Assembly: GCF_000213175.1 (NCBI RefSeq)
Contig: NW_009799103.1
Coordinates: 1,393,940 to 1,420,407 of the forward strand
DNA length: 26,468 nt
From: Neurospora tetrasperma FGSC 2508
Lineage: Eukaryota > Ascomycota > Sordariomycetes > Sordariales > Sordariaceae
Direction of reading: 5' to 3'
In this document: positions 8,230 to 16,279 of the stretch, piece by piece
Position numbering within the stretch: position 1 is the first letter of the stretch
How the letters are laid out: each line of letters begins with the position of its first letter
Notes under the pieces: generated by a model
What the model was told of the DNA's origin: nothing
The model's input: the letters and a program-made list of their open reading frames with translations, nothing else
Databases searched by the model: none
Position numbers and translations under genes: made by a program

Positions 8230-9816
8230 TCATAGCTCCAGCACAGCTTCACGGCCCTTCACCATCTCGTCACACTCTTCCAGAATTGTATCCAAGTGAT
8301 CTAGAACATCATCATACTGCTCTTCCACTTCGAAAAGAATCTTGATCAAAGATTCGCTCCGCTCCCAACACTTAAAACGCAACCCAACATGCGTCAATTC
8401 ATCGAAAATGCTTTCATCTTGCCCAATCACCTTACGGAACCTGTACAACCAGTCTTGGTGTTTGATAATCCTCTCCCTAGCCTTGCGAATGGCCTCCTGG
8501 ACTGCTTTCTCCTCCTTGACCATTTTCTCCACGACGTGGGTCAAGTAGTCACCAAATATCTCGTTGACCTCATGACTGGTCTTCGGATCAGCGGCATCGG
8601 GATCTTCAGCGACGCTACCCGCCTGCGTGAGACGCTTGCTCTCCTCTACTACCTCCTGCAAGCGCAGCTTGAGAGATGCTGGCATGGATGTTTCTTCATC
8701 TATAATCTCCATGGAGCTGCGCTCAGCGCACTCTTTGCTTTCTTCGGCCGTGGTGGTCTCAAGAACACCAGCCGGCAGCTTTGCTTCGCTCAACTGAAGC
8801 TTGAGCCCCTCTACCAGCTCCACGTTGCTCTGAACTCCGTTGTGCAGCTCGCCCAGGGTAGAGATGACTGAGTTCTCGACAGCAGATAATCTTCCTTTGA
8901 TGGAGTGGTCGAGGGCAGCAATCTTGTCGACAATCTGGGAGACTGCGGTTTCAGTGGTGGTGGACTGACCCGAAACAAAACCTTTCAGGACATTGTTCTC
9001 TGACATACAAGCAGCAAGTGCAGCGTCCACCCTGCTCAAATGCAGCTTGGTCATCGCGAGCGATGAATTCAGAAGCTTCCTCTCCGTTTCGCTGGACGCC
9101 TTCTCCTTCATTGCCAAGTGCAGCTTGTGCTTCGTGTCCTCGAGCTCTGTTTGTAGAGCAGCCTGTGCAGATGCGCGAGCACCAATCTCATTGTTTGCGT
9201 CTTGAAGTATCTGCTTGGTGAACTCAAGTTCCGAAGCCACAGTGGTACTCGTTTTCCGGGAATTGTGCAGCATGTTTTCCACCGCAAGCAATCGCTGCTT
9301 GGTGGTTTCGAGGCATTCGCCCTGAAGAGACATTTCTGCCCGGCTCTTGCACAACTCACGCTCCTTAGCCCCGAGCTCCGATTCGAGGGCGGCTCGTACA
9401 AATTTGATGCCCTCGAGCTCCTTTTGGAGAGCATCCCGTGCATGTTGAGCAGAAATGGCCTCCTCAGTCGCCTTGTGCAGCTGGTGTCCAGTGGTATGGA
9501 AGGCCAAAACCATGTCGGTGTTGGCTTCTTTCATCGAAGCAATCTTTCTCTGGGCAGCCTCGAGGCTCTCGTTTGCCTTTTGCAGCTTTTCGGCTTCTTG
9601 CTCCCTCGCCTTCTCCTCCATTTCCACCTTGATCTTTGCCATACGCAGCTCTTGCTTGACGTCTTCCAGCTCCGCTTTCAACTTCTCGTTCTCCGCTGCC
9701 AACATGGTGTTTTCCATCTTAGGCACGTTTGCCTCTGCCGACTTCGGAACGGTTTGTTGCTCGCTCGAGGTGCCCGCTACGCGAGCGTTCGTATCGCTGG
9801 GAGGCTTGAGTTGCAT
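8230..9816 (-). CDS. Coiled-coil protein of unknown function, 528 aa
   Basis: No recognised family. The first ATG of the open frame is at 9816 (MQLKPP...); upstream codons in the same frame begin only with TTG, and CTTACAG at 9835-9829 on this strand is a good 3' splice site, so an intron probably lies in the 5' UTR. Residues 1-35 look disordered (Ser/Thr/Pro/Asn). About 36-290 is a long heptad-type coiled coil rich in Glu, Lys, Ala and Leu. About 290-360 is a second amphipathic part (SQIVDKIAALDHSIKG, STLGELHNGV). An acidic Glu/Ser/Thr linker leads to a C-terminal helical domain (about 410-528) with KHQDWLYRFRKVIG, LRFKCWERSESLIKIL and an acidic end (YDDVLDHLDTILEECDEMV). No signal peptide, no membrane segment. 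Likely an intracellular scaffold or filament-like protein (inference). A smaller coiled-coil gene of similar style lies 1.9 kb away on the same strand. Confidence 0.8.
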   Translation of the reverse strand: MQLKPPSDTNARVAGTSSEQQTVPKSAEANVPKMENTMLAAENEKLKAELEDVKQELRMAKIKVEMEEKAREQEAEKLQKANESLEAAQRKIASMKEANTDMVLAFHTTGHQLHKATEEAISAQHARDALQKELEGIKFVRAALESELGAKERELCKSRAEMSLQGECLETTKQRLLAVENMLHNSRKTSTTVASELEFTKQILQDANNEIGARASAQAALQTELEDTKHKLHLAMKEKASSETERKLLNSSLAMTKLHLSRVDAALAACMSENNVLKGFVSGQSTTTETAVSQIVDKIAALDHSIKGRLSAVENSVISTLGELHNGVQSNVELVEGLKLQLSEAKLPAGVLETTTAEESKECAERSSMEIIDEETSMPASLKLRLQEVVEESKRLTQAGSVAEDPDAADPKTSHEVNEIFGDYLTHVVEKMVKEEKAVQEAIRKARERIIKHQDWLYRFRKVIGQDESIFDELTHVGLRFKCWERSESLIKILFEVEEQYDDVLDHLDTILEECDEMVKGREAVLEL

Positions 9817-9828
9817 TCTGTCCTCGAT

Positions 9829-9835
9829 CTGTAAG
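9829..9835 (-). promoter_or_regulatory. Probable 5'-UTR intron acceptor (CTTACAG)
   Basis: On the - strand this reads CTTACAG, 12 nt before the ATG of the 528-aa coiled-coil gene. It decides the start, because the frame upstream of it has no ATG. The matching donor was not identified. Confidence 0.45.
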
Positions 9836-10074
9836 CGACACCCTCGTGAGCTTGTGGCTGGGCTGCAAGAGGAAGGTGCGGGCAAATGGAATACCTACTG
9901 CTTGCCGGAGGAATGCCGTCCGATGGGAAGAAAAGGGATGGGTTGAGCTGTGGCGTGCCTGACTTGAATTGTACACGAGATCTGACGAGCTTCGCGGTTG
10001 GTATTTGGAGACGATGGTTGTCCTGTCAATGAAATATAGTGGAAAGGACAGACGAGGAAGGGGAAAGAGAGAGA

Positions 10075-10136
10075 AGATTAAGAAGAGAGAAAGCAGATTA
10101 AGAAGAGAGAGAGCAGATTAAGAAGAGAGAGAGAGC
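10075..10136 (+). repeat. Purine-rich tandem repeat, three 20-22 bp units
   Basis: Three units of agattaagaagagagaragc with one GA dinucleotide gained in the last. It lies about 260 bp upstream of the 528-aa coiled-coil gene, in its presumed promoter or 5' UTR, and makes a strand-biased GA tract. Confidence 0.85.
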
Positions 10137-10458
10137 AGATAAGTAGGTAGTGAGGGGAAATAAAGCAGCAACTTTTGTTGACTGAAACCTGGAAATTAAT
10201 GTAGGGCAATCCGGGCACATTACCAACATTCCGCGCAGCTGCATAATCTGTAGCTTGAACATACCCTATATACCGCAATATCTCAAGATCTACGTATGTA
10301 AGACACTTCTCGTGTTAGGGTTCGTACCCATATATGTAATATGCATTCCCACTGCAGCGGGAATGGACTTCCCCAACTACTGTGCCATTGCCTCCAAGTA
10401 TGGTATGCAGGAGAAACCCATCTGACCGTTTTCCCAACGCCGTGGTTCCGTTAGTTTC
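10137..10458. other. Intergenic region, presumed upstream region of the coiled-coil gene
   Basis: No gene that I can support; a 66-codon frame on the - strand here has no recognisable features. It includes a 22 bp near-perfect palindrome, cattcccactgcagcgggaatg, at 10344-10365. Confidence 0.5.
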
Positions 10459-10784
10459 TACTGCAAGGACTCGGGCGGATGAAGTTTAGGTTCCCAGGAA
10501 ATCAAGCATAGTCTGTAAGCATACTGCGCGAATATGTGCATTTTATGCCCACCTAAATAAGAGGAGGAGATGTGTTGCTACCCCGAAGTACTGTAAGTTC
10601 GATTTTCCTGATGCCCTGCCTTTTCCCTCCTTTCCTTTTTTCCTTCGAGGGCGCTAGAGGGTGGAGATATTCATTATTACCATTTTGCAAACAATTTCTG
10701 GTGGGCATGAATGTTGCAGTATGCTTACAGATTATGCCTGACTTCCAGGGAACCTAAAAACCATCCGCCTGATTCTTTGCAGTA
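10459..10784. mobile_element. MITE 1 (326 bp, TA-flanked)
   Basis: Miniature inverted-repeat element with imperfect TIRs of about 65 bp: left end TACTGCAAGGACTCGGGCGG, right end the complement of TACTGCAAAGAATCAGGCGG. Further in, both arms share TTTAGGTTCC and CTGTAAGCATACTGC. Both ends begin with TA, fitting the TA target duplication of Tc1/mariner-type elements. No coding capacity. Not RIP-mutated, as expected for so short an element. Confidence 0.8.
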
Positions 10785-10813
10785 CCATGTTTTCTCTTGG
10801 TTCTTGGATTGCT

Positions 10814-11132
10814 TACCGTATAATTTCGGGGCACTGGGTTTTAGGTTCCTTGGAAATCAAGCATAAACTGTAAGCATACCGCACGAATATGTGCTTTTTA
10901 TGCCCGGGAAAAATAGTGGGGGTGACAGCTCAAGAGCCCGGAGGAGTGTATACTTAATTCTTACAATGTCCTGCCTTTTCCTACCTATCTTTCAAAGGGC
11001 GCTGGAGGGTGGAGATATCGACAATCACCGTCTTGCATGCGATTTCTGATGGGCATCAAAGTTGCAGTACGCTTACGAATTATGTCTGATTTCCAGGGAA
11101 CCTAAAACCCAGTGCCCCGAAATTATACGGTA
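10814..11132. mobile_element. MITE 2 (319 bp, TA-flanked), related to MITE 1
   Basis: It lies only 29 bp from MITE 1, in the same orientation. Its outer 30 bp are essentially perfect inverted repeats (TACCGTATAATTTCGGGGCA at the left and its complement at the right), then arms matching MITE 1 (TTTAGGTTCC, CTGTAAGCATACCGC) and a similar centre (ccctgcc/tcctgcctttt, gggcgctrgagggtggagatat). TA at both ends. Confidence 0.85.
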
Positions 11133-11710
11133 GGTAGGTTTAGACGTGCGCGAAAGAATCTCTGGCTCGTGATAACCATCTCTCGGTGCCGCTGGCCTCA
11201 GGGAGTCCTCGTCTCAAATCTAATTTGGCTGAAGAGTGAGGTTTGTAACAACCCTTTTGATACTTTGGCGATTATACCCTCCTTGAAATACACGAAGGAT
11301 TTCAGGCCCTTGTCTTGAACCCTTCATTGCCAGTGATATATGTTCCACAATAAGCTGTGGCATCAGGATCATTTCACACCTCACAAGCCTACCAATCCTC
11401 GAGATCTGCCCTCCCATTTCGCTAACCGGTGAAACTAGAAGCCCCTCCAAACCAGGTATTCATAGCGGCCAGCGTAGGTTAAGGCCAACTTCGAAGCTGT
11501 ACGAAGCTCAAGGACAGGCAGATATCCCACAAACCGCTCCATAACCATCCACACAAAGATTCTGAGCCTCAACATCCATACAAGATTGCATCAAACAAAT
11601 GAGCTGATATCTGCAAAGTGGTTGGTCTGTAAAGTAAGTTACTGGAGCCAATGAGTTTAACAGTGGAAGAGCTATGGAGATGTGTTAACTCACCTCATGT
11701 GTAGAGCATC
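11133..11710. other. Intergenic region downstream of the 266-aa gene
   Basis: No gene that I can support. A 76-codon frame on the - strand opens with TTG only. A consensus donor (GAG|GTGAGT, - strand) lies about 16 bp past the stop of the neighbouring coiled-coil gene and could start a 3' UTR intron ending at CTCCAG near 11644. Confidence 0.45.
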
Positions 11711-12511
11711 TCAAAAAAGACTACCGACCGAAGCCCTGGTGCGGCGAAGATCCCGTCTGAATTCCCGGACAAATTCGACAAACTCCCCATCCATCTCCCT
11801 CGTGATCTCCGCCAGTATTAACCCCTCTTCAAGCACGTCATGGTTGTTGAAGATACCAGATATGAGACCGTCCTTCACCCCACAGAAGTTGGAGGCAGCA
11901 AGTAGGCGGATAATTGACCAGGTCTTTCGAAACTGGCCTTCGATCTTCCTAAGACGGTCTCTGTAGCTGTGAATCTTGAACTGCATCTCCTCATCTTTCT
12001 GCTCCAAAGCCTCATTCTTCTTCCTGATAACAGCCTCGAGGATGGTTGTGCGACTATCAACTGCTCGCAGCTTGTTTTCCGCCCTGATGCGAAGACTCTC
12101 AGTGCCATTCAGCAAGTCTTGGTGGTTGCGCAGACTAGCTTTGAGCGACACATTGTCTGCTTCGAGTCGCTCGGTCATCTTCTGTTCTCTCTTGAGCGCA
12201 TTCTCAGCCCGACGCAACTGTTGCTTTGTTCTGTCGATCTCTGTGCTCAAATGAGACTTGCTCTCCTCGGAAGAAGCAAGCTTGTCCTCGGCCTCCCGCA
12301 AAAGCTGTTTGGTGCGCTCGAGTTCTGCGTTCGCGCTCTGGAGTTTGTACGCGTCCTCGATCAACTTCGTGATGAAGTCACCCAAGTGGGGCAATGAGGA
12401 GGACTGGAAGCCATTCTTGGTGCCGTTATGGAAAGGTTGAGAAGGAAGCAACGGGCTTTCAGTGGTAAGCTTGGTCGCCGCCCAAGAAGGGTCGGCTGAA
12501 TTCTCTTCCAT
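11711..12511 (-). CDS. Coiled-coil protein of unknown function, 266 aa
   Basis: No recognised family. The ATG at 12511 sits in a strong context (ttaccATGGA). Residues 1-45 are low-complexity and probably disordered. About 46-190 is a coiled coil with repeated ELERTKQLLREAE-type heptads (also EIDRTKQQLRRAENAL). About 190-266 is a C-terminal helical domain with YRDRLRKIEGQFRKTWSIIR and EFVEFVREFRRDLRR. No signal peptide or membrane segment. The layout (disordered N-terminus, coiled coil, about 80-residue helical end) resembles the 528-aa neighbour, whose coil contains SELEFTKQILQDANNEI; paralogy is possible, but coiled coils resemble each other by composition. The gene could continue through an intron near 11696, but an in-frame TGA comes first. 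Confidence 0.75.
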   Translation of the reverse strand: MEENSADPSWAATKLTTESPLLPSQPFHNGTKNGFQSSSLPHLGDFITKLIEDAYKLQSANAELERTKQLLREAEDKLASSEESKSHLSTEIDRTKQQLRRAENALKREQKMTERLEADNVSLKASLRNHQDLLNGTESLRIRAENKLRAVDSRTTILEAVIRKKNEALEQKDEEMQFKIHSYRDRLRKIEGQFRKTWSIIRLLAASNFCGVKDGLISGIFNNHDVLEEGLILAEITREMDGEFVEFVREFRRDLRRTRASVGSLF

Positions 12512-12907
12512 GGTAATTGAGGACCATCGAAAATTCGAAATGGAAAGTGCAGAGCCTAGATCGTGCCTGTCGCGATGCTCCGAAGTGTTGCGCTTGAGGG
12601 AAGAGGACTGAGAAACCAGGGCTGCGGCGAAAAGGTAAGTAGCGGAAGGGAGCCACGGGGAACTGAATGGAAAGCCCAGTGAATGGGAAAATGGCCACAG
12701 CAGGTTGTGTCTTAAGGTGTAAGATGACTAACACGTCCATGTGACCATGTGAACCTGTGAAAATGACACTCGGAGGAGGGTGAAATGATAAACCAGTCTT
12801 GGTGATTTTACGAAAGAACTTGAACCTCAGCGCACTCCGAGCCTAGGTAACATCCGCGCATCCTACGTCTTGACGCTATGGAGACCATTTCAGACCATAT
12901 TGTGACT
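12512..12907. other. Intergenic region between the 266-aa and 64-aa genes
   Basis: It holds the presumed promoter of the 266-aa gene (- strand) and the 3' flank of the 64-aa gene. A 93-codon frame overlapping the start of the 266-aa gene looks like a shadow. Nothing else seen. Confidence 0.45.
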
Positions 12908-13102
12908 TCATGCACGTAAACCAATATCTACAGTATTTACAAGCAGGCCTCTACCAACTGGGACCAGCTTTCCATTTATAGATCTTGAAAGGCCGTGTTG
13001 TGGCCGTGTGTTTGCAGAAGCTGGTGCTGCGTATGCAATTCCGGATATCAAGCCAAGTAGGACCACGTACCGATAAGACAAGCATAGCATAAACCTTCTC
13101 AT
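12908..13102 (-). CDS. Candidate small secreted peptide, 64 aa
   Basis: The frame is open from 13261, but starting at the ATG at 13102 gives a textbook signal peptide: MRRFMLC, a hydrophobic core YVVLLGLISGIAYA, then APASA with likely cleavage near AYA|AP or ASA|NT. The mature peptide is about 34-39 aa, basic, without cysteines (TRPQHGLSRSINGKLVPVGR then LLVNTVDIGLRA). I recognise no family. The start codon lies 169 bp from the left TIR of transposon copy 2, so its promoter is short or includes transposon sequence. Being single-exon and short, it could be a chance frame; the signal peptide is the main support. Confidence 0.5.
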   Translation of the reverse strand: MRRFMLCLSYRYVVLLGLISGIAYAAPASANTRPQHGLSRSINGKLVPVGRGLLVNTVDIGLRA

Positions 13103-13271
13103 ATACGAAGTTCTGTGGGTACTATAGTTTGTGGTTGAAGCAATCAAGTTTACACCTTGAAACTTGGGATGCGCGCAAGTTTGGCTGGGAGTGCGCTGAT
13201 GCTTTATCAAGTTAGGGAAGTTTCCATTATCTGGGAGGTGCTGCCTTCCACCCACTGCCATCTTTATGCAG

Positions 13272-13340
13272 TTCCCACACTCAATCGCCTATGCAGTCTT
13301 GGCGGGGTGTGTGCGTGCACACACACACACACACACACCG
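13272..13340 (+). repeat. Left TIR of transposon copy 2
   Basis: 69 bp, including an intact CA microsatellite (about 13318-13338). Internal bases TCAATCGCCT and TTGGCGGGGTG match the right end of this copy rather than copy 1. Confidence 0.9.
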
Positions 13341-13560
13341 CATTTAACAAATCTAGCCATTTGACATTGCTTTACACAACTCAACTCAATCGTTTAATAT
13401 TAAAATCCAGCCAAAACTAGTACAAAAAGTCAATATTTTAATACTCTAAATCATATAATTATCTATTTTAATATTTATATTATCTTTTAAACCGTTATCG
13501 ATATAGTACGCTACCCCAATACCCGCTAGAAGGTATTGATAATAATAATGCTGGTAAATA

Positions 13561-14087
13561 ATGAGCATCCTAATAACATTGTTAAAATTATTAGTATAAG
13601 CGTAAAGAGTACGTAGAAGTATAAACGTACTTTAACGGATATTAATAAAGTATTTCTACTATCGTAAGCCTCTTAAAATATTAAAAAACTTCTTATATAG
13701 GTATTTAAAGTATAGTATATACTATATTACTCCCTATATTTTATTAACTATAATTAATATTATAAAGGAAATTATAAACCTCTTTATACTAAAACCCAAT
13801 TTATACCTCAATAAAATTTGTACCTTTCTAACTAATAAATATAACGTATACATTTCAACCGAAACTATACAGTAGTATCTTCGAAAGGAGAAATAGAAGA
13901 AGAAGCGACTCTATATAAAAATATTATAGTAATTTCCTATACTAATAGCTGAATAAATATTAAAAATCTCTTTATTTATTATGGAAATATTCGTATTTTA
14001 TAACGAATCTAGTATAAATTAAAGGGACGGCGCTCGTCGTACTAACTAAGCACCCCACAGCGCTATTATAATAGTATTAAGCAAATT
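13561..14087 (+). pseudogene. Transposase, copy 2, 5' part (split by the chromovirus)
   Basis: ATG at 13561, homologous to 3102 of copy 1. The frame is followed through RIP-type stops (TAG/TAA for Gln and Trp). It shows LKPNLYLNKICTFLTNKYN and, near 13990-14040, FVFYNESSIN and RDGARRTN. This matches the DES...RxGxxRxGW block of IS630/Tc1-mariner DDE_3 transposases, with the catalytic Asp (GAC) now Asn (AAC). The frame stops at the chromovirus insertion and resumes at 22513 in the same reading frame once the 5 bp duplication is counted once. Confidence 0.75.
14083..14087 (+). repeat. Target-site duplication AAATT (left)
   Basis: 5 bp, identical to 22508-22512. The unoccupied sequence in copy 1 is continuous at about 3623-3630. 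Confidence 0.9.
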
Positions 14088-14541
14088 TATTAGGATGCCA
14101 AAGGATTACCGCCTCAGATACCGGAAACCGGCTAGTATAGGCACGGAAGGAGACTCGGAACTGCCGGGGACGGAATACTACAACGCCGTAATGCCAACGC
14201 TCTCTATCGTCTTACTAAATTCTTACCTAGGAGTATTAGGACGACCGACGCCTCCCTTCGCCTTACTAATCTCTAATTCGAAAGTATTAAGATATTCGAT
14301 AAAATAAAATCACGAGGGGGATGTTCCAGCGCCGCATTATAGTAGTATACTAATTTAAAGCTCTATAACTACTAGCTACGTTAGAATAGAGTTTATACGA
14401 ATATAAAAATAATTCGAATAGGCGTTCTTTATAATAATTAATAATTATTAATATATTTTTAAATTACCATCTAACTTACTATCCCCTACGTATAGCCTCG
14501 ATTGTAGTTACTTTAGCCTACTTTTCCCTTACGTCCTAATA
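14088..14541 (+). repeat. 5' LTR of the chromovirus
   Basis: 454 bp, ends TATTAGGA...TCCTAATA (8 bp inverted repeat). The first 250 bp is less RIP-mutated than the matching part of the 3' LTR and leaves a spurious 70-codon open frame (14095-14307). Confidence 0.92.
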
Positions 14542-15100
14542 AATTAATAATTCTTCTTTTAGGAATTGAATTAATACTATTAAAACATATATATATAGCG
14601 GTCGGTTCATTTCCCGTACTGCCGAGGCAACTCTTCGTCCCTCTTATATAGTTACCCCTTTAACTACTACTATTAAAGTCCTATAACCTCTTCCGCCCTT
14701 ATTATAATAGTACTAACCTACTATAAAGTCTATTAAATAAAAATTCCCCCCCTACGCCGCCCTAGGTTTCTTATTAATACTTTTAATTTATTAAAACTAA
14801 TAAATTTATATATAAGTAATAGTTATTCGAATTTTGGTTTACTACTATTAAACTCCTCCTAAATTACCTTCCGTCGTATATATTTTAGTAGGATTAATTC
14901 GTATTCATAGGCCTTTCCAAATAAAATTTTATTAGTAACTACCCTCCTATCCCTACTGGCTTTTACTATTAAAATTACCTCTTTTATAATTTAAATTTGT
15001 ATCTTTACTATATTTTCCCCTATTACCCCCTCTCTTATAATTATTACTACGGCTATTCCCCTACTACTAATAGCCCTACCCGCCCATATTAAGTATTATT
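14542..15100. other. Chromovirus leader and possible gag start
   Basis: It begins just after the 5' LTR, where the tRNA primer-binding site should be (14542 onward), but RIP has changed it too much to name the tRNA. No clear coding motif up to about 15100. Confidence 0.5.
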
Positions 15101-16050
15101 TTAAATATAATATTATTAAATTTATAGGTAAGAATTTCTTTTAATTTTGAAATTACTTTTATAATATTAATATGTACTTTTACGAATATTCCTATACTTT
15201 ACTTTTTTTCGCTATTAATTATATTAAAAGTAATTTTAGTAATATTTAAATTAAATATATACTAGCCCTTTAGGATAAGCCCAGTTATAATATTATTCGT
15301 AATACGCTAATATAGAACGACCTTCGTACTTTTTTAAAAATAGAATATAATAGTAATACTTAAACTATTGAACGGTCCGCCTTCAATAAATTCGAATATA
15401 TATAATAGAACGCCTCCGAAATAGTTTATAATTTCTATAATTATTACTATACTAAAGAATTCAACTTTTTTTATAATTAATTAAAATATATTTAGATTAT
15501 TATATGGATTAACTAGTTACGCACTTTAGTCAAATAAGGCGTCCTTATAGTAGCTAGTATTAATATAATAAACGAAGTAATAATATATATAGAATGGTTA
15601 GAGGGCTTAGAAAGTATTAAACCGTTTGTATTATATTATTAAAATTAAATATTTTTAGGGTTTTACTTAACTATTTTCTTCATTTTAATTTACCCCTACC
15701 TCTTTATTAAATACTTTCCATCCTTCGTCCTGTAATACTAATCCCCCCAATCTATCCTATCGTCCTCTCCTAATTATTTAAATAAACTCTAATTTTATTT
15801 ACCCCCTCTATAATCAAAAGGGTTATATATATAATCGTTATACCTAACCGAAGCCGCCGAATACTTATTATAAATATAATATAATAAATTATTTCATATT
15901 AATATATTAAAACCGAAGTTACTTTAATTATAGTAAAGTTAATTACCGGTAATCAAATTATCCTATTTCCGCGGGCGCTCCGTTATATAGTATAAATACT
16001 ATATTAATTATAGCCTAAATAATAATTATACTTATTTAAAATAATGCAGG
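15100..16050 (+). pseudogene. Chromovirus gag remnant
   Basis: Formerly the structural capsid protein. A frame interrupted by RIP-type stops around 15310-15600 reads with NDLRTFLKMEYNSNT, IERSAFNKFEYIQQ-like and YNFYNYYY patterns, similar in spacing to gag capsid regions of fungal gypsy elements (helical, Gln/Asn/Tyr-rich). I cannot find an intact CCHC zinc knuckle. Boundaries are approximate. Confidence 0.5.
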
Positions 16051-16279
16051 TAGATTGTAGTTGTGCTTGGAAACGATATTATTAGTAAGAATTTATAGAG
16101 ATTAGCAGAGTATTCGAGGGTTAATAAATTTAAATATAGAATTAAATTTAATTAGTAAGTATTTACTCCTATCGAATATAAAAATTAATCTTATACCCTA
16201 TTATTTTATTAATTTCTCCTTTTAGTCTATTCCTATATATAGTTCGATTACCTATTTTATTAAGATATATAACTTTTAT

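Noticed and set aside
9817-9885. Upstream extension of the 528-aa protein by 23 residues
   Set aside because: It would start at TTG, not used as a normal start in fungi, and crosses a likely splice acceptor.
9202-9946. Long + strand frames antisense to the coiled-coil gene
   Set aside because: Leu/Cys/Ser-rich shadows of a Glu/Lys/Leu coding strand.
10344-10365. 22-bp palindrome as an operator-like site
   Set aside because: A single occurrence with no supporting context; could be chance.
14095-14307. 70-codon frame in the 5' LTR
   Set aside because: Lies wholly inside an LTR and is broken in the 3' LTR; LTRs of this kind do not normally encode protein.
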